Shown: positions 10,188 to 19,663 of the stretch, piece by piece
Layout of the letters: every line of letters starts with the position of its first letter
How positions within the stretch are numbered: position 1 is the stretch's first letter
Assembly (NCBI GenBank): GCA_035534615.1
Contig: DATLRO010000059.1
Location: forward strand, 1-64,000
Origin: JAGWRA01 sp035534615
Lineage (GTDB): Bacteria > Acidobacteriota > Vicinamibacteria > Vicinamibacterales > CAVVIG01
DNA length: 64,000 nt
Direction: 5' to 3'
The notes under the pieces: model-generated
Databases searched by the model: none
Seen by the model: only the letters and a program-made list of their open reading frames with translations
What the model was told of the DNA's origin: nothing
Made by a program: the position numbers and the translations under genes

Positions 10188-11933
10188 CTACGGGAGCGCG
10201 GGAAGGAAGCGGGCGTTCTCGCGCTGTCGCTTGGGCGGGAGCGTCCATTCCTCGCGAAGGCCCTTCTCGAATTCGGCCCGGAAGAAGGACGCTTTCATCC
10301 CGCCGTCGATGATGTCCCACGGGAGCACGGCGTCATGGCTGCGATCGCGGAAGATGTAGAAATCGCCGTCGACGCCCGCCTCGGCGACCGCCGCCCGCCA
10401 GTTACCGCCGTTGCGCTCGGCCGCCTCGATGGCCGGCGCCACGCGGCGGTCGCCGAGCGAGAGGAGGGCCTGGTAGTACGACTGGCGCTCGGACTTGATG
10501 TTGAAATACACGTTGTCCATGCCGGCCACGAGGCCGCGCAGGACCTTGACCTTGCGCTCGATGCTCGACGGCTCTTCCATCGGCAGCCACTGGTAGCTGG
10601 TGCCCGGCTTCGGAATCAGCGGATTCACGCTGCCGACGATCCGGCCGATCCGGCCGCGGGAACGGGCGTGGTGCAGCATGCGTTCGCGGATGGCGATCGT
10701 CAGGTCGCGGATGGCCGCCAGGTCCTCGTCGGTTTCCGTCGGCAGGCCGATCATGTAGTAGAGCTTCAGGTTCTCGACGCCGTTCGCGAAGATCAGATCG
10801 GCGCGATCGAGGATCTCGTCGTTCGTCACCGTCTTGTTGATCACGCGGCGCAGCCGGTCCGATCCCGTCTCCGGCGCGATGGTGAGCGTCCGCTCGCCGC
10901 TGGCCCGCAGCAGCTGCACGATCGTCTCGGTGAGATCGTCGAGGCGCAGGGACGCGGGGCTGATGGAGTAGCCCATGTCGCGCAGGCCGGTGAGAATCCG
11001 CTCGATCTCCGGGTGGTCGCACAGGGCGATCGACACGAGCCCCACGCGGGACGACACCGGCCGCGCCCGTTCGGCGATCGCCAGGATGCGGTCCGCCGAG
11101 AACGGCCGCACCGGCAGGTAGTTGTAGCCGGCCCAGCAGAACCGGCACAGGTTGGCGCAGCCGCGGACGACTTCGACGAGCAGCCGCGATCCGAACTCGG
11201 TGTCGGGCGTGAAGATCGAGGTCGACGGCGGCTCGCACGCGTCGGTGGTGCGCAGCGCCGCCTTGCGCACCGGCACCGGCGCCCCGCTCCCCTCCGCCGG
11301 CACGAACGCGTCGATCGTCCCGTCGGCCGAATAGCGCACCTCGTACAGCGACGGCACGTAGAACCCCGGTTCACGCGCGAGCCGGCGCAGCAGGTCCCGG
11401 CGGTCGGCCGCCTCCGCCACGACCCGCCGCAGCGTGGGGATCAGCGCCTCGCCTTCGCCCGCCGCCACGATGTCGGCGAACGGAGCCAGCGGCTCCGGGT
11501 TCAGGAAGGTGACGGCGCCGCCGATGACGACGAGCGGGTGCCGCCCCTCACGCTCGGCGGCGCGGACGGGCAGGCCGGCCAGGCGCAGCAGGGTCAGGAC
11601 GTTCGTGTAGTCCCACTCGAACGACACCGAGAACGCGAAGATGTCGAAGTCGGCCACCGGCGTCTGTGACTCGATCGTCACGAGCGACCCGCCGGACGAG
11701 GCGAGGCCGGCCAGTTCCTGCTTCGGCGGCAGGAAGACGCGCTCGCAGACGATGTCCTCCTCGGCGTTGAACAGGCGGTAGGCCGTCTGGAACCCGAGGT
11801 TCGACATGCCGACGAAGTAGGTGTTGGGGAAGGCCAGAGCCACGCGGAGACGGCTGCCGTGCGGCTTCCGCACGTAGCCGACCTCGCGGGAAAGGGTGTC
11901 CCGTGCGCGCTCGCGCTGCTGCCAGATCGTCAT
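10188..11933 (-). CDS. B12-binding-type radical SAM protein (TIGR03960-like)
   Basis: This 581-residue protein has an N-terminal cobalamin-binding-like Rossmann region (VALAFPNTYFVGMSNLGFQ near residue 31) and a radical SAM domain with the cluster motif CANLCRFC (C-x3-C-x2-C). It closes with typical late motifs (APETGSDRLRRVINK, YYMIGLPTETDED). The arrangement matches the TIGR03960 family, found in many Gram-negative phyla, whose substrate is unknown. It lies 173 bp downstream of ftsZ on the same strand and may be expressed from the end of the dcw cluster. A functional link to division is not shown. Confidence 0.85.
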   Translation of the reverse strand: MTIWQQRERARDTLSREVGYVRKPHGSRLRVALAFPNTYFVGMSNLGFQTAYRLFNAEEDIVCERVFLPPKQELAGLASSGGSLVTIESQTPVADFDIFAFSVSFEWDYTNVLTLLRLAGLPVRAAEREGRHPLVVIGGAVTFLNPEPLAPFADIVAAGEGEALIPTLRRVVAEAADRRDLLRRLAREPGFYVPSLYEVRYSADGTIDAFVPAEGSGAPVPVRKAALRTTDACEPPSTSIFTPDTEFGSRLLVEVVRGCANLCRFCWAGYNYLPVRPFSADRILAIAERARPVSSRVGLVSIALCDHPEIERILTGLRDMGYSISPASLRLDDLTETIVQLLRASGERTLTIAPETGSDRLRRVINKTVTNDEILDRADLIFANGVENLKLYYMIGLPTETDEDLAAIRDLTIAIRERMLHHARSRGRIGRIVGSVNPLIPKPGTSYQWLPMEEPSSIERKVKVLRGLVAGMDNVYFNIKSERQSYYQALLSLGDRRVAPAIEAAERNGGNWRAAVAEAGVDGDFYIFRDRSHDAVLPWDIIDGGMKASFFRAEFEKGLREEWTLPPKRQRENARFLPALP

Positions 11934-12068
11934 GCCTGTGGCCCGGATCGTCCGGCCGTACCGGCCTCGAGCGGCTTTCCGTCACGCTCAGCCTCCGGCG
12001 TCGACGGTCGCGTCTGCCGTGGATGTTTGTACTCTACCACGCGGCCAGGGCGGGGCACCGGGCGGGCC

Positions 12069-12091
12069 GGGGGACGCCGCGCGCGTCCCCC
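12069..12091. repeat. Intergenic hairpin between ftsZ and the radical SAM gene
   Basis: GGGGGACGC (12069-12077) and GCGTCCCCC (12083-12091) form a perfect 9-bp stem with a 5-nt loop. No T-tract follows on either strand, so it is not a standard intrinsic terminator. It may mark an mRNA end or processing site downstream of ftsZ. Confidence 0.6.
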
Positions 12092-12106
12092 GTGGCCGGC
12101 CGTCGG

Positions 12107-13393
12107 TCAGGACTCGTTCGGCCGGCGCAGGAACGCCGGCACGTCGAACGGTGAGCTCAGGTCGGGATCGGCGGCCGGGTCGACCGGCGCGAACTCCGGT
12201 CCCGGTCCGCCGTTCGCCGCCATGACGAGCGGCAGGTCGATCGCCCGGCGCCGGGCGATCGCGAGGCGGGCGGCCGCGGCCGGCTCGACCGGATCGGGTC
12301 GCAGGCGGGCGCGGTCGGCATAGTGCTGCAGGTCGACCGGCGTCTGGAGGGCGGAGGCCGGCGGCCGGTCCGCCCGTCCATCGCCGAAGCCGGTGGCGAT
12401 GACCGTGATCTTCACGCGCCCCTTGAGGGCCGGGTCGACCACCGCGCCGAAGATGATGTTGGCGTCCTCGTCGGCCGCCTCCTGCACGATGGACGACGCC
12501 TCGCTCACCTCGATCAGCGACAGGTCGGGGCCGCCGGTCACGTTGATGATGACGCCCCGCGCCCCCTGGACCGACGCCCCTTCGAGCAGCGGGCTGGAGA
12601 TCGCCTTGCGGGCGGCGTCGACCGCCCGCTCCTCGCCGTCGGCGATGCCGGTCCCCATCATCGCCACGCCCATGCCGGCCATGATGGTCTTGACGTCGGC
12701 GAAGTCGAGGTTGATGAGCCCGGGCACCAGGATGAGGTCCGAGATCCCCTGAATCGCCTGGCGCAGCACATCGTCGGCGGTCGCGAACGCGTCGGTGAGC
12801 GGCGTGGAGCGCTCGATCACCGACAGCAGCCGTTCGTTGGGGATGGTGATCACGGTATCGACGCACTCGCGCAGCGCCTCGAGCCCGCGTTCCGCCTGCA
12901 GCAGCCGCTTCTTGCCTTCGAACTTGAACGGCTTGGTGATGACCGCGATGGTCAGGGCCCCCAGCTCGCTGGCGAGGCTGGCGATGACCGGTGCGGCGCC
13001 CGTGCCGGTGCCGCCGCCCAGGCCGGCGGTGACGAACACCATGTCGGCGCCGTCGAGCGCCTGAATGAGCTTGTCGGTGTCCTCGAGCGCCGCCTGCCGG
13101 CCGACGTTCGGGTCGGCGCCGGCGCCGAGCCCCTTGGTGAGCTTGCTGCCGATCTGCAGCCGCACCGGGGCGTGGTTGATGTGCAGCGCCTGCTGGTCGG
13201 TGTTGGCGACGAGGAACTCGACGCCGCTCAGGCCCACCTGGACCATCCGGTTGACGGCGTTCGAGCCGCCACCGCCGACGCCGACCACTTTGATGCGGGC
13301 GCCGGTGCTCACTTCCTCCTCCAGTTTGAGCCTGAGAGCCGTGCGTTCCGGGCCGTTCTCAGCGCCGGGTCTCGGGTCGTGCGGGTCCGCCAT
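12107..13393 (-). CDS. ftsZ: Cell division protein FtsZ
   Basis: This is the tubulin-like GTPase that forms the Z ring. The 428-residue protein has the tubulin signature GGGTGTG (about residues 126-132), the early GGGGSNAV phosphate loop and the T7 catalytic loop region (NLDFADVK). A variable linker leads to the conserved C-terminal peptide DVPAFLRRP that binds FtsA and ZipA-like partners. The ATG at 13393 is chosen because GGAGG lies 7 nt upstream. An earlier in-frame ATG at 13447 would overlap ftsA and lacks conserved residues. It follows ftsA by 28 bp. Confidence 0.97.
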   Translation of the reverse strand: MADPHDPRPGAENGPERTALRLKLEEEVSTGARIKVVGVGGGGSNAVNRMVQVGLSGVEFLVANTDQQALHINHAPVRLQIGSKLTKGLGAGADPNVGRQAALEDTDKLIQALDGADMVFVTAGLGGGTGTGAAPVIASLASELGALTIAVITKPFKFEGKKRLLQAERGLEALRECVDTVITIPNERLLSVIERSTPLTDAFATADDVLRQAIQGISDLILVPGLINLDFADVKTIMAGMGVAMMGTGIADGEERAVDAARKAISSPLLEGASVQGARGVIINVTGGPDLSLIEVSEASSIVQEAADEDANIIFGAVVDPALKGRVKITVIATGFGDGRADRPPASALQTPVDLQHYADRARLRPDPVEPAAAARLAIARRRAIDLPLVMAANGGPGPEFAPVDPAADPDLSSPFDVPAFLRRPNES

Positions 13394-13421
13394 TTCGTGG
13401 CCTCCATGACGTGCTGTCCGA

Positions 13422-14660
13422 TCAGAAGAATTCCTTGAACAATCCACGCAGACGCCCGGCCACGCGGCCGAGCGCGCCTGCGCCCACGGGGGTCCGCGCG
13501 CCGTCCCCCGTGAGATTGCGGTGGCCGTAGAGCACCAACCCGACGCCGGTCGCGAACGCGGGGCTGTTCACGTGGTCGGCGAGTCCGCCGACGCCGACCG
13601 GGCAGCCGCGCCGGATCGGCAGGTCGAAGATCTGTTCCGCGATCTCGGGCATCCCCTCGAGAATGGCGCCGCCGCCGGTCAGGACGATGCCCGAGTTCAG
13701 GGACCGCTCGTAGCCCGCGCGCCGGATCTCGTCCCACACGAGGTGGAAGATCTCCTCGGCGCGCGGCTGCAGGATCTCCGACAGGATGCGGCGCGCCATC
13801 ACGCGCGCCTTCCGGCCGCCGACGCTGGCCACCTCGATGGTCTCGTCCTCGTCGACCATCGCCGACAGCGCGCAGCCGCTCTTCCGCTTGACCTTTTCCG
13901 CGTCCGGGATCGGCGTCCGCAGGCCGACGGCGATGTCGTTGGTGAAGTGGTCGCCCCCGACGCCGACCACCGCCGTGTGCCACAGGCTGCCGTGCTCGAA
14001 GATCGCGATGTCGGTCGTGCCGCCGCCGATGTCCACCAGCGCCACCCCGAGCTCCTTCTCGTCCTCGGTCAGCACCGCATCGCTCGCGGCGAGCTGTTCG
14101 GTGACGGTCTCCAGCACGTTGACGCCGGCCCGGTTCACGCAGGCCACGATGTTCTGCGTCGAGGTGACGCTGCCGGTGACGATGTGGACGTTGACCTCGA
14201 GCCGCGCGCCGGTCATGCCGACCGGCGCCCCGATCCCGTCCTGCTCGTCGACGACGAAATCCTGCGGGAGCACGTGGAGGATCTCGCGGCCGCTCGGCAG
14301 CGACACGGCCTTCGCCGCGTCAATCGCCCGCCGCACGTCGTCCCGCGAGATCTCGCGGTTCTTGCCGGCCACCGCGATGACGCCCCGGCTGTTGAACCCC
14401 TTGATGTGCGGTCCCGCGATGCCGAGGTGCACCGAGTCGATCTCGATGCCGGCCATCAGCTCGGCCTCCTCGATCGCCTTCTTGATCGATTCGACGGCCG
14501 CTTCGAGGTTCACGACGACGCCGCGCCGGATGCCCCGCGACTCGGCCGTGCCGATGCCCACGATATCCAGCCCGTCGTCATCGAGCATCTCGCCCACGAT
14601 GGCGGCAATCTTCGACGTCCCGACATCGAGGCCCACCAGGTACCGTTCCTTCCGTGTCAC
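13422..14660 (-). CDS. ftsA: Cell division protein FtsA
   Basis: This actin-like ATPase anchors FtsZ filaments to the membrane. The 412-residue protein begins with the phosphate-1 motif LVGLDVGTSKIAAIVGE, carries the SHS2/1C insertion and the VDIGGGTTDIAIF phosphate-2 motif, and includes the GIVLTGGGAILEGM adenosine motif. It ends in an amphipathic-looking tail (LRGLFKEFF) fit for membrane binding. The GTG start at 14660 has GGAGG just upstream. It lies between ftsQ (73 bp) and ftsZ (28 bp). Confidence 0.97.
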   Translation of the reverse strand: MTRKERYLVGLDVGTSKIAAIVGEMLDDDGLDIVGIGTAESRGIRRGVVVNLEAAVESIKKAIEEAELMAGIEIDSVHLGIAGPHIKGFNSRGVIAVAGKNREISRDDVRRAIDAAKAVSLPSGREILHVLPQDFVVDEQDGIGAPVGMTGARLEVNVHIVTGSVTSTQNIVACVNRAGVNVLETVTEQLAASDAVLTEDEKELGVALVDIGGGTTDIAIFEHGSLWHTAVVGVGGDHFTNDIAVGLRTPIPDAEKVKRKSGCALSAMVDEDETIEVASVGGRKARVMARRILSEILQPRAEEIFHLVWDEIRRAGYERSLNSGIVLTGGGAILEGMPEIAEQIFDLPIRRGCPVGVGGLADHVNSPAFATGVGLVLYGHRNLTGDGARTPVGAGALGRVAGRLRGLFKEFF

Positions 14661-14733
14661 GGCTCCTCCGGTGCTGATCGCCCGGCGCCCCGGCGCCGGC
14701 CGTCCGCGTGCTGCATGAACATGTCCGCCCCGG

Positions 14734-15582
14734 TCACGGCCGCGGCCCGGTCGGGCCCCGGTCGCTCCCCTTCGCCGGCTCCGCCGGATGGACGAAAATC
14801 CGCGGTCCGAACCGCAGGTCGACGTAATCGATCGCCGGCACCTTCTCGCGCAGGGCCGGCGCCACCTGCAGGTACGACTCGAGCCGCCGGACGAAATGGG
14901 TCTGCCCCAGCTCGATCCGCGCCGGATCGCCCGACAGGATCACCACCGCGTCGCGGTCGTCGCTGACGTCGATCTGCGAGATCCGCGCCGCCAGATCCGG
15001 ACGCTTCGCCGTCATCGCCGCCAGCAGGTCGGCGGCCAGCCCGACCCGCTCCGCGTCCACCTCGGCGTCTTCCGGCGCCCCGAGCAGGCCGTCGATGATC
15101 GGCAGGTCGAGGTCGCCGTAGTTCGGCCCGTAGGAATCGATGATCCCTCCCTGCGCATCCACCAGATAGAGGTGCTGCCCGATCCGCGCGATGCCGATCG
15201 GCCGGCGCTCGACGATCGTCACCTCCACCGTCGATGGCAGCGCCCGTCGCAGCGTCGCGTCCCGCACCCACGTGGACTCCAGCAGCCGCCGGCGCCAGAC
15301 GTCCAGATTGGCGTCGAGCAGGTTCTGCCCCCGCAGGCCGGAGAGGATCGCGACGACTTCCCCGGTCGACAGCTGCGCGTTGCCGCGGACGACGATCCGG
15401 TTGATCGCCAGCAGCGGCGCGTGCAGGACCAGCCGCACCCCGCGATAGCCCGCGTAGGCCACGACGCCGGCCACGATCGCGTCGCGGAGGATCCGGACCC
15501 ACAGCCGGTTCCAGTGCCGCCGGCGGACCGGCTTCGTATGGGCGCGGTGGAACCGCTTGTCCGCCTGGACGGCTACCGGCAT
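14734..15582 (-). CDS. ftsQ: Cell division protein FtsQ
   Basis: FtsQ (DivIB) bridges cytoplasmic and periplasmic parts of the divisome. The 282-residue protein has a basic cytoplasmic N-terminus and a single membrane-spanning or membrane-close segment around residues 30-50 (DAIVAGVVAYAGYRGV). A POTRA-type segment (LAINRIVVRGNAQLS) follows, then the FtsQ beta domain (LPSTVEVTIVERRPIGIARI). The hydrophobic segment is short and contains Gly and Tyr, so it is a weak transmembrane helix. It follows murC directly, without murB or ddl. Confidence 0.9.
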   Translation of the reverse strand: MPVAVQADKRFHRAHTKPVRRRHWNRLWVRILRDAIVAGVVAYAGYRGVRLVLHAPLLAINRIVVRGNAQLSTGEVVAILSGLRGQNLLDANLDVWRRRLLESTWVRDATLRRALPSTVEVTIVERRPIGIARIGQHLYLVDAQGGIIDSYGPNYGDLDLPIIDGLLGAPEDAEVDAERVGLAADLLAAMTAKRPDLAARISQIDVSDDRDAVVILSGDPARIELGQTHFVRRLESYLQVAPALREKVPAIDYVDLRFGPRIFVHPAEPAKGSDRGPTGPRP

Positions 15583-15669
15583 CGCGCAGACCCGTCCCGC
15601 GCGCGCGCGTCCGACCGTCCCGCCCCACCTGCGTCTCGATGGCCCACCACACGTCCTTTGCGCCGGCGC

Positions 15670-17085
15670 CTATCCATGGTCCGGCGCCGCGTCCCGCGCA
15701 GCCAGCGCCGCCAGCACCTGGTCCGCCACGCCGGCGATCGATCCCGCCCCGAGCGTGATCACCACGTCGCCCGGCCGGACCAGGCGCGACACCGCGCCGG
15801 CCACGTCGCCCAGCCGGTCGACGACGGTCACCGGCGCCGGAATGGCGCGCCGCACCGCCGCCACCAGCGCGTCGAGCGTCACGCCCGCGATCGGATCCTC
15901 GCCGGCCGGGTAGATGTCGGTCAGGACGACCTCGTCCGCGCCGGCGAGCGCCGGGCCGAACTCGTCCATCAGCCGCGCGGTCCGCGTGTACCGGTGCGGC
16001 TGGAACACCACCACGATGCGGCGGCCGAGGGCGCGCGCGGTCGCCAGGACCGCCGCGATTTCGGCCGGGTGATGGCCGTAGTCGTCGATGACCAGCACCC
16101 CCGCCGCCTCGCCCCGCCGCTCGTACCGGCGCTCGACGCCCCGGAATTCGGCCAGTCCCTCCGCCAGGGTCGCGAACGGCACGCCGAGCTCCAGTCCGAC
16201 GGCCACCGCCGCCAGCGCGTTCTGCACGTTGTGCCGTCCCGGCACGTTCAGGCGCAGCGTACCGAGGGTCCCGGCCGCGCCGCCGGCCGGCCCGGCTCGG
16301 CGGTGCACCCGGCAGACCGAGCCGAACGGCTCCAGGCGGACGTCCGTGCCGCGCAGATCGGCGCCGGCCGCGTCCAGCCCATAGGTGATCAGCCGGCGCG
16401 TGATCCGCGGCAGCACCGGCGCCAGCCGGGCGTCGTCCGCGCACGCCACGACGGCGCCGTAGAACGGCACCTTGTTCGCGAAGTCCGCGAACGCCTGCTG
16501 CAGCTCCTCGAAGCTGCCGTAGCTCTCGAGGTGCTCGCGGTCGACGTTCGTGATCACCGCAATCGCCGGGAACAGCTTCAGGAACGACCGGTCGCTCTCG
16601 TCGGCTTCGGCCACCATGAGCTCGCTGCGCCCGAGCCGGGCGTTGCCGCCCAGGCTGCTCAGCCGGCCGCCGATCACCGCCGTCGGATCCAGTCCGGCGT
16701 GCTCCAGGGTGATCGCAATCATCGACGTCGTCGTCGTCTTGCCGTGCGCGCCGGCCACCGCCACGGCGAAGCGGAGGCGCATCAACTCGGCCAGCATCTC
16801 GGCCCGCGGAATGACCGGAATCTGCCGGCGCCGCGCCTCGGCGACCTCCGGATTCGACGCGCGGACCGCCGACGACACGACGACGACGTCGGCCTGGCCG
16901 ACGTGGGCCGGCGCGTGTCCCTCGAACACGGTCACGCCGAGGCCCGCCAGCCGCGCGGTCACCGGCGTCCGCTTCTCGTCCGAACCGCTCACCGCGTATC
17001 CCAGGTTCACCAGCAGCTCCGCGATTCCGCTCATGCCGGCGCCGCCGACGCCGACGAAGTGAATGTGCCGCGTCCGGCCCAGCAC
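15670..17085 (-). CDS. murC: UDP-N-acetylmuramate--L-alanine ligase MurC
   Basis: MurC adds L-alanine to UDP-MurNAc, the first amino acid of the peptidoglycan stem. The 471-residue protein shows the N-terminal Rossmann motif HFVGVGGAGMSGIAELL, the Mur-ligase ATP loop AGAHGKTTTT (about residue 110) and the C-terminal DDYGHHPAEI motif. The GTG start at 17085 lies 1 nt after the murG stop and has GGGAG 7 nt upstream. In many bacteria murB follows murC; here the next gene is ftsQ. Confidence 0.96.
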   Translation of the reverse strand: MLGRTRHIHFVGVGGAGMSGIAELLVNLGYAVSGSDEKRTPVTARLAGLGVTVFEGHAPAHVGQADVVVVSSAVRASNPEVAEARRRQIPVIPRAEMLAELMRLRFAVAVAGAHGKTTTTSMIAITLEHAGLDPTAVIGGRLSSLGGNARLGRSELMVAEADESDRSFLKLFPAIAVITNVDREHLESYGSFEELQQAFADFANKVPFYGAVVACADDARLAPVLPRITRRLITYGLDAAGADLRGTDVRLEPFGSVCRVHRRAGPAGGAAGTLGTLRLNVPGRHNVQNALAAVAVGLELGVPFATLAEGLAEFRGVERRYERRGEAAGVLVIDDYGHHPAEIAAVLATARALGRRIVVVFQPHRYTRTARLMDEFGPALAGADEVVLTDIYPAGEDPIAGVTLDALVAAVRRAIPAPVTVVDRLGDVAGAVSRLVRPGDVVITLGAGSIAGVADQVLAALAARDAAPDHG

Positions 17086-17086
17086 G

Positions 17087-18205
17087 TCAGCGCTCCCGTC
17101 CGCCGGCGAGCGCGAGCGCCCGGTCGACGATCAGCCGGGCGGCGTCCGGCCGGGCCAGCCGGCGCGCCGCCTCGCCCAGGCGCCGGCGCCGGTCCGCGTC
17201 GCCGGCCAGCGCCGCCAGCCGCGCCGCGATCGTGCCGGGCGTCAGGTCGCGCTCGTCCAGCACCTCCGCCGCGCCCGCGCGCGCCAGCACCTCGGCGTTC
17301 CGGCGCTGGTGGTCGTCGGTCGCCGTCGGCAGCGGAATCAGGATCGACGGCCGGCCGGCCGCCGTGATTTCCGCGAGCGTCGTGGCGCCCGCGCGGCTCA
17401 CGATCATGTCCGCGTCGCCCATCCGCCGTTCCATGTCGTGCAGGAACGGCTCGACCTGCGCCGCCAGGCCGGCGCGCCGATAGGCGTCCTGCACCAGCGC
17501 CACGTCGCGCTCTCCGGTCTGGTGCGTGATCGCCAGCGCCGGTCGCGCGGCGGCCAGGACCGGCGCCGCTGCCACCAGGGCCAGGTTGATCGCGTGCGCC
17601 CCCTGAGAGCCGCCAAAGATCAGCACCCGCACCGGCCGGTCCGGCGCGCCCTCACGCGCCTCGCCTCCGGCGTCGCCGAAGAACGCCGGCCGCACGGGGT
17701 TGCCGCTCACGAACCCCCTGCCGCGGAAGAACGGCAGCGACGCGTCGTACGTCACCGCGGCGGCATCCACGAGCCGCGCCAGCAGCCGGTTCGTCAGCCC
17801 GGGCACGGCGTTCTGCTCCAGCAGCAGCGTCGGAATCCGGCGCGCGGCGGCGATCGCGACGACCGGCCCCGAGCTGTAGCCGCCGACGCCGATCACCAGG
17901 TGCGGGGCGCGCCGCGTGATGAGGCGCCACGCGTCGAGGCCGCTCAGCGGCAGCAGCAGCAGGCCGCGGATGCGATCGGCCGGCGCCTTGCCCTTGAGCC
18001 CGCCGCTCCGGATCAGGTCCAGCGGAAAGCCCTCGCGCGGGACGACCCGCGCCTCGAGCCCCCGCGCCGTGCCGGCGAACGACACCTGCGCGTCCGGCCG
18101 GCGGCGCAGCAGCTCGCGCGCGACGGCGACGCCGGGGTACAGATGTCCACCGGTGCCGCCTCCGGCGATTACCACCCGCAGCCCCGCCCGCTCGGTCGTG
18201 TTCAT
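17087..18205 (-). CDS. murG: UDP-N-acetylglucosamine transferase MurG
   Basis: MurG transfers GlcNAc onto lipid I to make lipid II at the inner membrane face. The protein begins with the glycine-rich loop VVIAGGGTGGHLYPG and has the family motifs GVGGYSSGP, LLLEQNAVPG and ILIFGGSQGAHAIN-like VLIFGGSQGAHAIN. It also has the UDP-GlcNAc site SRAGATTLAEITA. The ATG at 18205 gives 372 residues, the usual family size. An ORF extension to a GTG at 18304 adds 33 residues without conserved content. Confidence 0.95.
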   Translation of the reverse strand: MNTTERAGLRVVIAGGGTGGHLYPGVAVARELLRRRPDAQVSFAGTARGLEARVVPREGFPLDLIRSGGLKGKAPADRIRGLLLLPLSGLDAWRLITRRAPHLVIGVGGYSSGPVVAIAAARRIPTLLLEQNAVPGLTNRLLARLVDAAAVTYDASLPFFRGRGFVSGNPVRPAFFGDAGGEAREGAPDRPVRVLIFGGSQGAHAINLALVAAAPVLAAARPALAITHQTGERDVALVQDAYRRAGLAAQVEPFLHDMERRMGDADMIVSRAGATTLAEITAAGRPSILIPLPTATDDHQRRNAEVLARAGAAEVLDERDLTPGTIAARLAALAGDADRRRRLGEAARRLARPDAARLIVDRALALAGGRER

Positions 18206-18313
18206 CCGGATCGATCCAGTCACGGGCCGGACCATGACCGGCCCCGCCCGCCCTCGCGCACGCGTCGTCCATTCGAGCGCTTCCGCCTGCGTGTCCCATG
18301 CCACCCCGCGCGT

Positions 18314-19414
18314 CTATGTCCCCGACGAGGCGTGCTGCGAGACGTTGAGCAGGATGCCCATCCCGAGCAGATTGATCAGCAGTGATGATCCGCCGGCGCT
18401 GACGAACGGCAGCGGCGTGCCCTTGGTCGGCATGATGCCGAGCACGACGCTGATGTTCACGAACGCCTGCATCGCCATCATCGTGGTCAGCCCCAGCGCG
18501 AGCAGGGACCCGAACGCGTCCGGCGCCCGCATCGCCACCCGCAGGCCGCGCCAGGCGACGACGCAGAAGCACAGCAGCACGGCCGTCGTCCCGATCAGCC
18601 CCAGCTCCTCGCCGATCACGGCGTAGATGAAGTCGGTGTGCGGCTCGGGCAGGTAGAACAGCTTCTGGATGCCGTTCATCAGCCCCCGCCCGAACACGCC
18701 GCCGGTGCCGACGGCGATCAGCGACTGGATGATCTGGAAGCCGTTGCCGAGCGGGTCGCTCCACGGATTGAGGAAGGCGAGCAGCCGCTGGCGCCGGTAC
18801 GCGGCGCCCATGAGCACGAGATAGATGACCGGCAGGCCCGCGAGCGTGACGCCCAGCACGTACTGGTAGCTGAGGCCCGCCGCGAACACCATGACGGCGG
18901 CGATCATCACGAGCGACATCGCCGTTCCGAAATCCGGCTCGAGCAGGATTAGGACGACGAGGCCCAGCACGACGACCGCGATCGGCAGCAGCGCGTACGA
19001 CCAGTCGTTGATCCGGTGCATGCGCCGCTCGAGCAGCGCCGCGATGAAGAAGATGGCGCTCAGCTTGGCGAGCTCGGACGGCTGGATGCCGATGCCGCCG
19101 ATCCCGAACCAGCGGCGCGCGTTGTTGACCGGCGCGCTGAACAGCACCGCCAGCAGCGCGAGGCCGACGATGCCCAGGGCGCCCCAGATGATGATCGGCT
19201 GCCGGTACAGCCGGTAGTCGATCCGCATCACCACGCCGAGGACCGCCATCCCGAGCGCCGCCCACATCGCCTGCTTGACCAGGAAGAAGTACGGCTCGCG
19301 GTAGCGCTCCATCGACACCATGGCCGAGGCGCTGTAGACCATCACGATGCTGACGCAGATCAGCAGCAGCGTGGCCAGGAACAGGACCTTGTCGGATTTG
19401 AGCGTTCGCGCCAT
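18314..19414 (-). CDS. ftsW: Septal peptidoglycan polymerase FtsW
   Basis: FtsW is the SEDS-family glycosyltransferase that polymerises lipid II with its partner FtsI. The 366-residue protein has about ten hydrophobic segments and the SEDS signatures: RRWFGIGGIGIQPSELAK, LLEPDFGTAM with the catalytic-region Asp, and TDFIYAVIGEELG. The C-terminal stretch is MPTKGTPLPFVSAGGSSLL. The ATG at 19414 lies just after a purine-rich stretch (GGGGGCGGAAA on the coding strand). The start at 19471 would extend into an intergenic palindrome. Confidence 0.95.
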   Translation of the reverse strand: MARTLKSDKVLFLATLLLICVSIVMVYSASAMVSMERYREPYFFLVKQAMWAALGMAVLGVVMRIDYRLYRQPIIIWGALGIVGLALLAVLFSAPVNNARRWFGIGGIGIQPSELAKLSAIFFIAALLERRMHRINDWSYALLPIAVVVLGLVVLILLEPDFGTAMSLVMIAAVMVFAAGLSYQYVLGVTLAGLPVIYLVLMGAAYRRQRLLAFLNPWSDPLGNGFQIIQSLIAVGTGGVFGRGLMNGIQKLFYLPEPHTDFIYAVIGEELGLIGTTAVLLCFCVVAWRGLRVAMRAPDAFGSLLALGLTTMMAMQAFVNISVVLGIMPTKGTPLPFVSAGGSSLLINLLGMGILLNVSQHASSGT

Positions 19415-19424
19415 ATTTTCCGCC

Positions 19425-19443
19425 CCCGGGCCTAAAGCCCGGG
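19425..19443. repeat. Palindrome just upstream of ftsW
   Basis: CCCGGGC (19425-19431) and GCCCGGG (19437-19443) form a perfect hairpin with the loop CTAAA, 10 bp upstream of the ftsW start codon. It could affect ribosome access in a polycistronic message. Confidence 0.55.
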
Positions 19444-19538
19444 TTCCCTGCGCCCGAAACATGGACTGCACGCCGGGAAGCCCCGCCGCCGGCGCGCCCC
19501 GCGCCGGTGCCGGAGATCGTCCCGGACCGCCGGCCGGC

Positions 19539-19663
19539 GTGAGCCGTCAGCAGTCATCAGTCAGCCCGGGGTGGAGACACCCGCTTCGCAGGCCGGGGCA
19601 GCCTGCGTTCCCAGCAGCAAGCTCTTCACCGCGCAGGCCGACTGACGACTGCTCACGACTCAC
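19539..19663. repeat. MITE-like inverted-repeat element between murD and ftsW
   Basis: Two imperfect inverted repeats flank about 80 bp of filler. The left arm (19539-19564) begins GTGAGCCGTCAGCAGTCATC, and the reverse complement of the right arm (19642-19663) reads GTGAGTCGTGAGCAGTCGTC. The right arm runs across the murD stop codon (19660-19662). No ORF is carried. This looks like a small non-autonomous insertion inside the dcw cluster; no transposase is visible nearby. Confidence 0.45.

Noticed and set aside
12069..12091. Hairpin behind ftsZ as a terminator
   Set aside because: A perfect stem but GC-rich flanks without T residues on the minus strand.
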